From Nymphaea colorata (taxonomy: Eukaryota; Streptophyta; Magnoliopsida; Nymphaeales; Nymphaeaceae): 64,000 bases of DNA. Position numbers and translations under genes: made by a program. This document shows, piece after piece, positions 13,621 through 26,539 of this stretch. The stretch spans positions 14,086,571 to 14,150,570 of the forward strand of contig NC_045138.2 in NCBI RefSeq assembly GCF_008831285.2. Direction: 5' to 3'. Position 1 is the stretch's first letter, and every line of letters begins with the position of its first letter. The notes below the pieces were generated by a model. The model was not told the DNA's origin. It was given only the letters and a program-made list of their open reading frames with translations, and searched no databases.

Positions 13621-16600
13621 TGTCTGTGTCGTTGCTATGGTTGTATTCTAGTTTCATATTTCTGCTTAGTTTTATGAAGTTTATATTTCTGGTTTAGTAT
13701 TTCGAGGCCTGTTTAAATTACTGAATCCACTTTCTCGTGTACTTTCCGATTCATGCTATAATATATGAAACATGTTATGCCTATTCAAGAAAGTTTTGGG
13801 GTTCTGCAATCTTTCATTTGCAGGCCTGGCTGGTGAGGGCACGGTCTCTTTCCTAACCATTCATTCTCTTGTGAATTGACCAAAGAAGGGTTTCTAACCG
13901 TGTTATTTGTCAATTCATATTTACTCGCTTTCTTTCCGTGAGGTCATCATCACAAGAAAACCCTGTTATGTCAATGGATTAAACTCCTTTATTTCTTCTA
14001 ACATTTCAGTGATTGAATCATGGATGGCTCATTCATGTTCCAATTCTGGGTACCATTTACACCCAGATCATTGTGTTTGCTAGATTTTGAAAACTGGAAT
14101 GCACTGTCTACGTTCTCGTGCTGCCGCCGATGCAATTAAATTCACCGTGGACTTCAAGTCTCAAAGTACGTTCTCTCAAATTTCAATTCTTTCAGCGCTA
14201 GTTTCTGAGATCTTCTGCATAAATTTTTGTTGCTGTGTTAATATGAGTAATCAGCATTAGGACTAGCCAACGACCACGTATTATGACCACGTATTATGAC
14301 ATTGATACCAAGATGGCACATATGCTCTATTCTCTAGAAAGCAAAGAAGAGTGCACCGCGTGGAGTTAAATGAGTTAACAATGTTGTCTCGACGGGTCCT
14401 TGTTCTATGAAGCAGTCATCTGTAGATCGTGACATCTTCTTAAACGCCATATCAACTAGTATGGTAAATTGGTGGTAGATTCTAGTGGAAGCAGCGAAGT
14501 CTTGAAAGGATTGGTCGTACAGGTAAAAACTTTTAATTTGTTATTAAGTGCTGATCTTGCATTTTTCCAGTAAACGCTTGGAATCTAAGCGTCTCTCTCT
14601 CTCTCACTCTCTCTTGCATAGAATTAGGTTAGATCGGCAATTATCCTGCTGAGTTGAAACATCCTGTGGTTTACGAGGACACTCTCGAATGATCAGGTCA
14701 AGGATGATGAGATTTAGCGCCCTATTATTCAGACATTAACAATGGGATATAAGTCACTTGCTTCAAAGAAACTTGACTGCATACTTAAGGAAAATAGTTG
14801 ATCTTAAATGCTCAGAATGATTCAGGAAGCAATATGGATGCTGTAACTGCATTGCTACCTTCGCAGGCTAGACTTGTTCACACGGCATGATCTCTGTATA
14901 GTCAAATAGGACGGGTTCCCTGTTGCTCTTTATTTCACCATTAACAAATTGGAGAGCTTTCAAGACAACTTTGGTAGCGAGGGAAATTAATAAACGTAAT
15001 ATACTGGCATTCATGTGTTTCCTCGTTGAAGTCTTCTGGTGGTGGTTGCAGAAGCCAACCCACTAACTACCGGCACAGTTTCAGAATTTTCTGAAAAGTG
15101 GTCTTTACCCATTCTGAAAATTCTGAAGTAAATCAATCTACTGAAATGGAAGATTCAAAGTTGAGGACCTGCTTTTCCAGAATTTCTTGGATTGGAACTT
15201 TTCCAAGAAGAAAAAATAGTTAAAGACTAAAAGGTGGTACACTTCATCCTCGACTCCTTTAGAAAATGCTAAAAATGACAAAGGGAGTCTTCTCTGTAGT
15301 AAAACAGGAATTCAATGAGAAAATCGGTCGACTATTTTCCTTTTGAACTTTTGGCACTTGAATGGTCTGCCATTTTTAGGACGAAACTAGATCAGAAGTT
15401 CGGAAGACTAATCTTAGGGCATGTTTGATTGCTTAACACCAATTTTAGGTGCACCAATCCGAAAGCAAAAGTTTTGCTTCCCAATGTGTTAGAACTTTTT
15501 CTTCGATGTGCAATGAGTAAGAGAGGATTGTTTTAACAGTGTTTCAATTATTGATGTCTGGCTGAGATTCCTGGCCTTCTCAAACAAGTTATTACATTAC
15601 TGTGGGATAGGTATTTACCACTGTATGGATACTATTATTTGGCAGTTCCCTTCCCGAAACGGGGCACTCCAAATTGGACTTTCATCCCTTTTTTAGCTTT
15701 CCTGTAATTCAGAATCAGTCTTTCTTGACTTTTAGTTGAGAAGGTAAAATTATTCTAACTTATGCAGAATCTGTATGGCCAGCACAGTCTGATTGGTGTT
15801 TTGTAATCTGCATTCAAATGAACGAAAAACCAACTCTCTCTCTCTCTCTCTCTCTCTCTTGGGTGGATTTTAAACGTTTGCAAACCTATAGCTATAGGTT
15901 TGAAAAGAGAAACTGAAAACCCGATATATAGATTAAATTTATGAGATGATCAGCCAGAGCTGCTGATCAATATTACAACAGAATTTGACGATAATGGTGG
16001 GGTCGAACTGCTGAGAACTGACTACAGCTGGTCGTGTGTGTGTGTTATTTTGAGCACACCTTGAGGGCATTTGGTTGCAAGTGGAACATACCTGTCACCA
16101 AACAACTGTGAAAAGAAATTGCCATATTTGTGCAATGGTTGTTCTTTGGTTCATTGTCAACAGAAAGAGAAATTGGGATGATAGGTTTCAGAGGTAAGAA
16201 GTTTAGCCAATGACTCCTTTGTCGAGTGAGAACCACTGTTTGCACAAGTTGAAGTGTGGCGGACTGAGACATGTAAAGCAGACCATATACCTTAGGAGAA
16301 CAAGAGATTATGGAGAACCAGCGTCCACTCTATCTAAGGTGAAGAAGAAGGCTGAAATTTTGGAGCGCAGAAAAAAAAAAAAAGGAAAAAGGAAATGTTA
16401 GTCTTAAAAAATCTTTTAATTTGAAGACCAAAATACTGTGTGTTTTCTCTTGGCAAAATCTAGACGGTTCCTACCTAACCCTAATCTGGATAACTTATCC
16501 AAGAATCAAAACGCGATCCATTGCCTGCAACTAAGGAACAAATTGTACTGCACGCAACTTTAGATTGGGACCCATGTCTCAGTGGAGCACTATTTTTTTT

Positions 16601-18935
16601 TCCTATTTTCTTATACCATAAAAAAAGCTGGGAATTTTTATACCATAAAAAAAGCTGGGAATTTTTTTGCAGGAAAGATGTCTTTCGATGCGTGCGTTGA
16701 CTTCCATATTAGGAAGATTCAACTGATTCGCCGTGGACTTGGGAATAGAGCCAAGGTTGACTCGAGTGCTCGACCCAGTGGGTCCATTTTGGTTCATGAC
16801 AAAATGAACCAGTGCGTTCGTTAACAAGATCTCGAGTGGTTTGGAATTTTCACATATGCAGTTGAGAAATAGCGCCTACCCTCATTATCAAACCTGGTAG
16901 CTCCTCGGATGATCTTCTTTGGGAATGTCAACTTCTCCAATTTGTTGGCTCCTCCACTACAACTAAATCCAGATCATTGGGTTTGACAATGAATGTGAAA
17001 TCCAATTTAATAATGTGATGCATGCTTGATTTGCATTTCACATCCCAGTCCATTCAAAAATTTGATACCAACTACTTGTAAAAGTCTGATATGATTTGGT
17101 TTGGTTTTATTTGAATTGGACTAAGCTTTTCTTGGATCTGACCCGTTTGTAATATTGGGTTTGTAAGGATCTCGACCAATTGAGATGCTATGTAAGGATT
17201 TGAATGCAATCGATGAAAGAATCAATCCTACACACAAATAAACTTGATCAGGCTTTGCCGGTCAAAGTCCTTAGATTAGAGAAGGATCACTCGATCAGCT
17301 TTGGCGGACAAAGTCATTATCACTTCATTTTCCACTCGCTTTCTTCAAATCAGGTGCAGATGGAGGATTTGACCTGACTCTCAATCAAATTCCAAATAAT
17401 TTAATTAATGACAAACAACATAAAAAAATCTTATAATAATTCAGCTGAACTCGTTATGAGATGGCAAAAAAATGGTATTGTACGCATTTTAAAAAATAAA
17501 AAGAGAATATATATATAACTAAAACTATATGGCGTGTGACATCCATAAGGCGTTTATTAAGAAGAAACGTGCTTACACCACATATTCTTGTCAAAGAATC
17601 AACCTTATCAGAATCGGCCGGAATCTATAGCAAACTTAAAAATTCTGTGGTCCGTTATTAAATTAAGAACATGGATTCCACGAAAACAGTGTTCTTCTTT
17701 TCATGGATTCCTCAGATTTAATTTTTTCAGGCTGATTGGCGAACTTCTACGCCACTCTAAACAACTTTTAGAGATATATTGAATGAAGGTTGACAAAGAA
17801 AGATCATTTTAGTTATTCATAATAATCGAAGAACTGTGTTCGATAGTGACTTGGGAATACATTGCTGAGCACCCACCTGCTGCCTGCAGAAGAATTTGCA
17901 AGTTAAATATGATTTGAGCTAACTGAAACTAACTTATACAGGTAAGAATCAAAACATGTGGCTTTTGTCATTGGCGTCAATTGTAGTAACATTTTTTTTT
18001 CAAATAAAATAAAATTTTAAATTTTAATATTTTTTAATTTTAAAAGTTAGAAAGGGGTCCTTAGAAAATAGGTCCTATGCAAGCCAAATTTTTGACTTTC
18101 GACAAGCGACAAAGCCTCTCAACTCGAGTGTTGCACCGAGGTAAAAAAAAAACTATAAAAAAAAAGAAAGTCCACATAAAAAAAAAAAAAAAGAAAGTCC
18201 AACAAAACTTTGCTAGTCCAAATCCAAGTTGTTTTTTCCGGTTGGTGGGTTTGTCAAAGTAAACATAAAACTCCAAATCGATGAATGTAGAAAAATACTT
18301 TTTTGCTCCCATTCTTCCTCTTTCTTGTTTTTGGCGACAAGGAATCAGGCTGCCCAGCAGACAAATTACTCACACATTTCCTGATCCAAAATCTTTTTGA
18401 TCCAAGTCTCCAGGCAGGTCTTCTGCCGACAGTTCCTCTAACACCAAATGGATATGGTAGACTCATATCCGATTGTAAGTCACGGAAAAGGCAAGTGACG
18501 ATGACAGCAGATCCATGGCAGCATCAGCTATTTTTTGCCATCATCAATGCGTCATGTTGGTTCTCAAAATTAAAAATTTTGCCAAAAAAACGTCCTAATT
18601 AATCTTTCATTAATGAGGTTTTTTTTTTTACCTAGAGTTCCTTCATTTAATCCAGGTGGACAGATGTAAGAAAAAAAAAATCAAACATAGTTCGTCAGTC
18701 AGTGGTTCAAAATTTGAGTAAGTTCTTGCAAAATTTTCGTTAAAAGAGAATGTTTTCGTCAAGGAAATTTTAATACTTTAACTTCCTGGCCGTGCACGGC
18801 AATGCGATAAACGAGCAAAAGCAGTTGGGCCCAGCACCTCAGCTGTCCCTCTTATGATTATTACCTTTTCCCTTAAAAACTCGACCTCATGATTTTCCCT
18901 TTGGTCGGAAGTCGACATTTTCATTTTCATGCTTA
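13621..18935. other. Long intergenic stretch, no supportable gene
   Basis: Only short unrelated frames. It contains a (CT)n tract at about 15836-15860, a 13-bp direct repeat at about 14267-14292, a 27-bp perfect tandem duplication at 16612-16665, and a sequence at 15414-15500 starting CTTAGGGCATGTTTGATTGC, like the ends of plant MITEs. No RNA gene was recognised. Confidence 0.5.
16612..16665. repeat. 27-bp perfect tandem duplication
   Basis: Two identical adjacent 27-bp units beginning TATACCATAAAAAAAGCTGG. No function is evident; it is probably replication slippage. Confidence 0.95.
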
Positions 18936-19175
18936 ATTACGGTAGGATGGTAGCGCAATGGGCGGTTTGATTTTTTTTAAAGACTCATGTTCGAATTTTG
19001 GAGTAGTTATTATTACGTTTCAGTGTGCTCTACTTTTGAATTGTAAAAAGTTTTGAAGCATGTTATGTGAACCCAAGGAAGCGGGCAGAGGAGGGATGAG
19101 TGGCCTCTCTTAATAGCGGTGAAATGAACCATTCACCCTTAAAGAGTAAAAAAAAAAAAAAATAAAAACAAAAAA
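18936..19175 (+). mobile_element. tRNA-derived SINE-like element
   Basis: The 5' part has an RNA polymerase III A box, TAGCGCAATGGG (18951-18962), matching plant TRGCNNAGYNGG except for one base. A B box, TGTTCGAATTTT (18989-19000), matching the GTTCGAANNC core, follows at tRNA-like spacing of 38 bp. A unique body of about 140 bp follows, then an A-rich tail at about 19147-19175. This is the arrangement of plant tRNA-derived SINEs of about 200-250 bp. Target-site duplications were not established, and it may be a diverged copy. Confidence 0.55.
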
Positions 19176-22100
19176 CTTCCATTCCCTAATCCTTTTCATC
19201 AAAATTAGGTTTATGGTCTTTATATGACTGTTGACTTCTCATCTTCTTCTTTCTTCCTCTGCCTCAAAAGGAGTCGGTGTCCTAGACAGTTTGTCCCCTA
19301 CCAAACAGAGGGCGGCAAGGACTGGACCCACCACAACTCTGGTTCATGGCTAACCTGATTGGAGTCGCCTGGATGTGGGCCTCCGAAGTGGGTCCGCACC
19401 CTTTGCCGTCGGAGCCAGGAGTTGGGTGTCCACAGCTTTGGACGGTACTAAATTAGCTTGAGTCCTTGACCTTCCGACATTTTGTTGAGCTGCAGTGTGA
19501 ACCCTCTTAGGCAATGGTGGATCCCAAAATATTTGGCCTGAGGCTACAAATGATTGAAATTTTTAAACTTTCAAGAGAGACACCAATATGTAAATAAGGA
19601 AAAGACTAGGAAGTTACAGCACTGCTTTCAGATTCATGTGTGTAAACTAACTTATTTGCTTTACTTCAGTTTATTATTCTTCACTTTTTGGAGGGCACTT
19701 AGACCCTCAACCCACTTTACATATGTCAAACGTGTTAAAATCTTATCTACATTTTATAATCATTAGAAAGTCATATCTTTTAATCTGCAAGGGTGAGTTT
19801 TAAAAAAGAAAAAAAAAAGAAGAAAGAAACTACAATATTGTAAAATCTTATATAGAAAAAAGGAAATTTCGACGCATAACTGGATCCAAATTGTTTATCC
19901 TACACAACACATAAAATGCGTATGAATTTGAGAAAATTGTACCAAAAGCACCCATTAGTTGTAAAACCTTTCACCGAATGCTCCTATTGCATCATTTTAG
20001 TTTCCGAGTTTTTTCCATGTTTGCTAGAAAAAGGACTCCTGGTCTCGAAATCAATTGTTTGACACGGCTCGGTCAAAGCAAATAAAATGTTGCATTTATT
20101 TTCATTTAAAGATCGGAACTACTTTGTTCCGTCACTAAACTGTGAATGTATATTGGACCCTACGTTGATGGGATGTCACATTTCGGAATATATAATAGCA
20201 TTTCACATCATGAGGTTAAAGCTTTGATATAAATGCTCAAGGGACAAAATAGCGGGAGAAGTAGTTTTTGAGTGAGCGGGAAGTTAACAACAACCCACTG
20301 CCTACAAAAGACACCTGAAGGTCCCCGCTTCCCTCAAATTTCTTCTGCCTTTGGGGTCCTGAACTACATTGGGATCTTGACGGGTAGCGTGGGGCTCATC
20401 CACTTGAAATTACTTTCCTCTCCCCAATGGTTATCAAAAATTCCAACACTGTTCCCTTTATGTTTTCAATTTTTATAAGACTGCATCATGCTTGATCATA
20501 TCTTTTAATCTTCGTTTATTGTCTTGATCATCTAATTTATGAACTTGAGCCTAAAATGATGTGCGGCATAGCTGGCATAACTCACCGATCCGACTCGTGA
20601 ATCGCCCGAATCCGCTAGGATCGTCCACTTACTGGGGTCATGAATCAAGGCTCATCAAATCAGCTACGATCGTCAAACTAATAACATGTTATTTCTTGTC
20701 GTGCATTGTTAAATACTGAAATTTGTTACATTTATAAATGTCAAAACATCAGAAACTTTATTTAATGTATACAAATATTCATATTAAATATTATTCAGAT
20801 TTAGTTGGTAAGAAAAAAAAATATATCAAGGCCTGACAAGCCTAAAATGTGAGTCACTGAAACAATTCTCTGCTGCATGGTATTTTTTCTTAAATCAATT
20901 TCAGGAAGTTCTGGGAGCTGTAATATTGATGAAAAAATTGAAAATTAAATCGGATCAGTCAGGCTGCAGATTTAGTTAACTTAGCTGGATTTAGTGATTT
21001 TAAGCTAAGCTATGCAGGCATATAACCTCCTCTCCTCTGCAAGCCGAAATTTAATTTCTCATCTTTCATATTTTACAGTTTCATATAAAACTCAAATGTA
21101 CTTCTCTGACATAGAAGTTTTTATAGTCAACTGGTTGCACATGCATGAGTCACAAGTGACAAGGATGCAGTTAGGAAGAAGAAAATTTTGATTATCAAAA
21201 TGATCTTGGCACTCTCATTTTGGATTCTAATGCATACTGAAGATTCCACAAATTGACTTCAGACGAGTCTTCTATTGAGACAAAAATGTGAATCATATCC
21301 CACCAATGGATGGCAGAGACTCGGTTATTGTGATCCATGTGACTATGCCATAAGTTTATCCATATACAAAACTATGGCATGGGCCCATGCATGAAACTTG
21401 TTCTGCAATGTCATGCTATCTGCTTTTGGCACATGACTCTTCTTCACATCTGGATGCATCTTGCCCACTCAAAATGGATAAACAGGAAAAGCCCAACTCA
21501 CCTTTCCTTTCCTATTCAATTTCTGTGGGCAAACTGGTGTATCCAAATTCGTCTCAAAGCTCCGTCACCATTTCTTCTGTAACACCCCAGAACGGGTTAG
21601 AACCAAAACTGCTAGGGAGGCAGGTTGGGATCCGTCGAACCAGGGGCCCGAGCCCAGGAGTGGGTCGGGTTGTTACATCTTCAAAGTCCAAAGTACAATA
21701 TTTTGGTTGGTTTTGGAATTAGACCAAGAGATCTCTTAGGTATTTCTTCCAATAACAACTTACAAGGACCAATTTTCAAAATATTTGTATATTGAATATA
21801 GAATATTTATTTAATACTACATTTGAATCCAAATTCAAACTTGATCGGGTATTTAATTAAAACCGAAGCCAAATTCAAGTAGATATCATTTTTAAATCTG
21901 AATTTGATAAATAATGGCTGCAATCTAAATAGAATAGGCTAAAGAATTAGATATTGTTAAACATGCATATGTACAGTAATTTCTTTTAAGTTTGTACTGG
22001 TGAAGGGTGTTTTAGTCATTTTCTCACTATCCTCAGCTGAAGTGTTAAAAAAACTTCATTCCAAGTCAGCATATTCTAAAGGAACCTAAAGTGACAAGAT

Positions 22101-24660
22101 TAATGACTTAGAATTGGTGTCTTCACTAGCTTGAACAAGTTGAACTTGTTCATTGAATGATTAGACTTTGTGCAATAACTTAATATGCTCCATAGTTGGC
22201 AAACTCGCTGCGTCGACTGGGGAATTGCTCGATTAATCTCGAATCCCTAATAAATCTGGCCATGAGTCAAGGTTGGCCTGGCTCGCCCCTGACTCTTCCG
22301 ATGGATGCTGCAGTAGTGATTTATATTTTGGTTATTTGAATACTCGATCGAGTTGACGAGTCAACTCGCTAACCCAGTGACCCGGTCATCTGCCGATCGG
22401 AGAACAAGACACGGGTTGACCAACAATGGTATGTTCCACATTCACTACTTTCTATAGACAAGGTCACGTTATTAGTCGTCAAAGAGCTTTATTATGACCA
22501 TAATTTTGCGGCTAAACCGGAAATCCGCTTGGAATTGCATTCGTGGTGGTTTCATACCCATGTCTGTTGATAACAAAGGCCAAAGCATCAATTATTGGCT
22601 GAATTTTTATAAAATATGACATTTCCTGCGTATGGACAAATATGAGCAATTGTCAACTGCCTTCTTCCCCCACATATCATAGTTGTAAATGTGTCTTCAT
22701 CTTCACATTCCTTCAAACGTTGGCAAGTAGCGCATCAACAGCTTTGCTTCTTTTGTATGACTGCTGAATTTTGAAGTTGACTCGCATTTTTTGTATGTTT
22801 CTTTTGTTTTGTTCGTGAAAATGAATGTCTTTAAAATGATGATTGTGCTGCCTCCCTCTCTGCATAAATGGCGCTACAATTTCGAACTCTTCCTCCTTTT
22901 TTGTTTTGGCTGCGATACGTCAGTTTTATATATATATATGTATACTTTTGAATGGTATTCTTGTCTCTGAAAAATACAGTTTGGCTTATATATTTTTCAA
23001 TGGACTGCTACATGTATAGAAGACTAGTGAACTGTGGAGCCTGAAATGTTTGTCATCGCCTTAATTGGATAACCAAAAGGTCGAACCCTATGCGCTCAAT
23101 CATGGACAAATCAATGCATGTTGTCGACAAGAAAGATGATAATCCATTCAGAAGTTTTCTTCTTTAGCCTTTTTTTCTTTTTCCTTTAATTAGGAGGTGT
23201 TTGATACACTCGAAATTTTAAAATCAAAATGTCATTCCTCTTTGGGGAGGATTTATGAAATAATAAAAAATGTCAAACTATCAAGCCATCTAAATAATTT
23301 AGAAAAAAAAGAACTCCTTCTTGCCATTGTCTCAACGTAAAATCTCGCTTTTCGTAAAAACCATCAATTAAGAATGCTAGAAATGAAGGCTTTTTAACTC
23401 AAGAAATAGAAAATCCCTTTTGGCCTTCGAGTAGGGAGCGTTGGCTTGGGCCCACGCCACACCAGTCCGTGAATCTGCTCCTTCCTTCGGGCCACATAAA
23501 TCCCTCACGTGCGTATTGGGCACGTCCGTCGGTCGCACCCTTTCTTTTTTTTTTTTTTTCAGTCACGTGATTTCCCTATTCAAAATAATCAATCTCTCAA
23601 ACCTTTGAATTCAAAGACATCCATCATCGGAACTCGATCATTTATGCGCCGGAAAATTAAGTTCATCCTGGTCGGCCATTGGTCAACGGCGAATCGGTAA
23701 AGACCGAATCCTCCCACGTAGCAGTTTTCACACGGCTAAGAGGAGAGAAGCCTAAATTGGAAATGTTCTGATTTTTATTAATAAAAATATAATAAACGAG
23801 TAAAGTGTATGCTCTTGTAGTCTTGTTCAACAGGCAACCTTACTCCTTTTCTTTCTTTTCTTTTTTTTTTTTTAAATTGAAAAGTTCAAAACATTTTGAT
23901 TATTACTGCTGTCAAAACTCTTACTCAAACCGGTGGACCCAAGGTAAAAAAGAAAGGAAGGGATCTTAACTTCACGGTCCTTGTAATGGGTAATTTTAAA
24001 ATGCTATACGTGGTTGAGGCCGGTGAAAACAACTAACAACTGGCTGGCAAAAAGCATTAGTTTAGTCCCTTAAGTGTCTTTTGCGTCGGAGGAGGTTTTC
24101 AGTAAAAAAAGAAAAAGTCAAAAAACAAAGTCTGACTCGGCCCGAAGCGGGTTCACGCGTTGACCAAGGCGAACCGTGCCTTTCATCTTTTTGGTAAGAA
24201 GGCACCGAAGAAAGCGACGGCTTTTTGGAAATAATAAAGGACGGTGGGGCCCTGAGAAAATGCGTGCTCCGATAAGGATGAGGGGGGGGGGACGGTGAAG
24301 CGTATCGGGTCATGTCGGTACCGTTTGGAGAAACCAATTCCAATCTGAATTCTCTCTCTCCGTTGAATGCCTATTTTACCCTTGGATGGTCAACCAGGAC
24401 GCTCGAACAACTTTTCGATTGCAAATGGGCCCGATCCAAAATAGGGTTTTGGATTCTTACTTTTGAATCCCAGACCCGATCCATCTAACCTTTTTTTTTT
24501 ACTCTGAAACATTATTTAAACCAACGTTCTTAATATCGGTTTTTTAGTTGTGTCCAGCAGCAGAAAGATTCACAGAATTGACAGAATGGAATTGGAATCG
24601 AACTGGTTTATGGATTGGATAAAAATTTTATATACATTCAAAAGTGAAAACAATCAAAAG
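19176..24660. other. Long intergenic stretch, no supportable gene
   Basis: Mostly AT-rich with scattered GC-rich patches (19260-19510, 22190-22430, 23440-23760). A patch at 21580-21676 begins TGTAACACCCC and ends GGGTTGTTACA, a motif pair seen at the ends of plant repeats. A GTGTTTGATA motif at 23199 resembles MITE ends. No coding region, tRNA or rRNA was recognised. Confidence 0.5.
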
Positions 24661-24662
24661 AC

Positions 24663-24709
<47 letters not shown>

Positions 24710-24710
24710 T
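24663..24710. repeat. (ATA)n microsatellite
   Basis: About 14 uninterrupted AAT/ATA triplets followed by an imperfect unit. A simple-sequence repeat in intergenic DNA. Confidence 0.97.
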
Positions 24711-26400
24711 GAGCATCGCTCCCTTCTTGAGTGAGCAGAGTATTTCATGCATCAGTGCTTAAACACAGATACTACCCATGCACATTAATCATTAATCAGC
24801 GCATGTCTTCCCTTCCATAGAAAAGGGGGTTTAAAAGCATATGATATATATCTCGAACTTTCAAACGATTAAATTATTTAAAAAAAAAAAAAACCAATAC
24901 CAATCTTGTTATGTATTGGTCAAATTTTGTTCAATTAAAAACTGATTCTCTATCTAGCAAAGAATGAATATGATTTTACAAATTGCAAACCACATGCGTA
25001 GAAACATGATTGACTTAATAACTCTATGACTATATTTTGACATGACGAAATGGGTTACCAGATCAACTTGTTCACATTGAAAATTAGTCTATAAATTCTT
25101 TACATAACAGAGCATCAACAACAACAACATACAGAATAAAAAAAACATGCATAAAATAAAAAAATATAATATGACAAAATTATATTCATAAATTTGACCG
25201 TGTACAAGTGGTCGCCCTGGTCCAAATCTACAATCCAGCCGTCCGGTTGGAGAAAAATGCGTCGCAAGTTTTGGATTGCTCTTTAGAGTGGAAGACTCGG
25301 CCGCAATTTATGAAAAACTTGCAACTGGTGATCCAGTTTTTAAGGAAGAAAATTTTCATTCCTGTACTGAAGAGGGGTGCATTTAAGGTCCATACGCACC
25401 ACGACCTTGACCAAATTCATATATTTTACATGTTAAACAGCATGAATTTAATCTGTAGAACAAAATTTACTTGTAAATTTTAGTTTAACCTAATATAAAA
25501 AAAGATTGAAAAATCATATCCTAGTTTAAACGGATCCGACCCGTTTGAAGCGGTCGGCACAAGCATTGATATATTCAATTCAATTTAGGATGCCAAAGCG
25601 GGTCCGGATCTCGTCTCGCCCCTCATGACTGAGTATCCAATCCGTCACGTTGGTCATTCCGGCAAAAGTTGGATGAGAAAAAGTGAAGACCACCGCTAAA
25701 AGAGAGGTCCTGAACGGGAGTCAAAAATCTCCGACCGTGTGAACGGTGAACGTCCGTCTAGTCGAGGAGGAGCCCATCGCTTCCCCTCCTCGATCTGCGC
25801 AACGACCATATGCAATGCTGACCCAACTCAATCAAATAACTCTTCCACCAAAAATGTTTAACTGGCCCGGCTTTTATTTAAAAAGATTATTCGCTAATCT
25901 TCACTTATAATCTTCACTTATGCGATGCTAAAATATACGATAATATTTACTGTTGTAGATGAAATACCATAACAAACAAAACAATCTAATATGAAAAAAC
26001 CTTATTATACATATAAAATTTCTTGAGAGTGCCCGATGTCACTCATTTACTCTAAAAATCTAATATGAGACTTTGTCGTTTGCTTGAAAAAGTAGAAGGT
26101 TAATGATATGATATCTTTCCCAAAGATTGTAAAATTTGTGACACCTGCATTTTATTATTCAAATTTCTAAGATTTGGGCGACCGAAACAGGGGAGGAAGA
26201 CCAACTGAAGTGGTTGCTCAAATTGATAAACTTCTTCGCGCTATTTTAAGAGGAAAAAGATATGACGGCGCTTAAATTAATAATGTGAAATCTGCAGGTT
26301 TACGGAGATTACAAATATTAATTTATTTAGTTAGTGATTATTCAAATTGAGAGAGAAAGGATAAAGGGTCAGTGCGAACAGTTCCAATGTCGGCGCGTGT
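24711..26400. other. Intergenic sequence upstream of the ERF gene
   Basis: No gene recognised. AT-rich overall, with GC-richer patches at 25200-25300 and 25540-25800. It may include distal promoter elements of the downstream ERF gene, but none could be assigned. Confidence 0.45.
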
Positions 26401-26416
26401 TTGAATTCCCGAAGAG

Positions 26417-26423
26417 TATAAAA
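26417..26423 (+). promoter_or_regulatory. TATA box of the ERF gene
   Basis: TATAAAA lies 117 bp upstream of the ATG at 26540. A start about 30 bp downstream would give a 5' UTR of roughly 90 bp and would exclude an upstream overlapping frame at 26334-26549 from the transcript. Confidence 0.6.
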
Positions 26424-26539
26424 CTAGCCGTTGGCAAACAAATTCCATCGTTGATCAATTTGGGCTATCTGTTTCCTCAATTGACTTCCCGCCGCCGCCA
26501 TCACCACCACCACCAACAACAACCACCCAAGCGGCTTAT

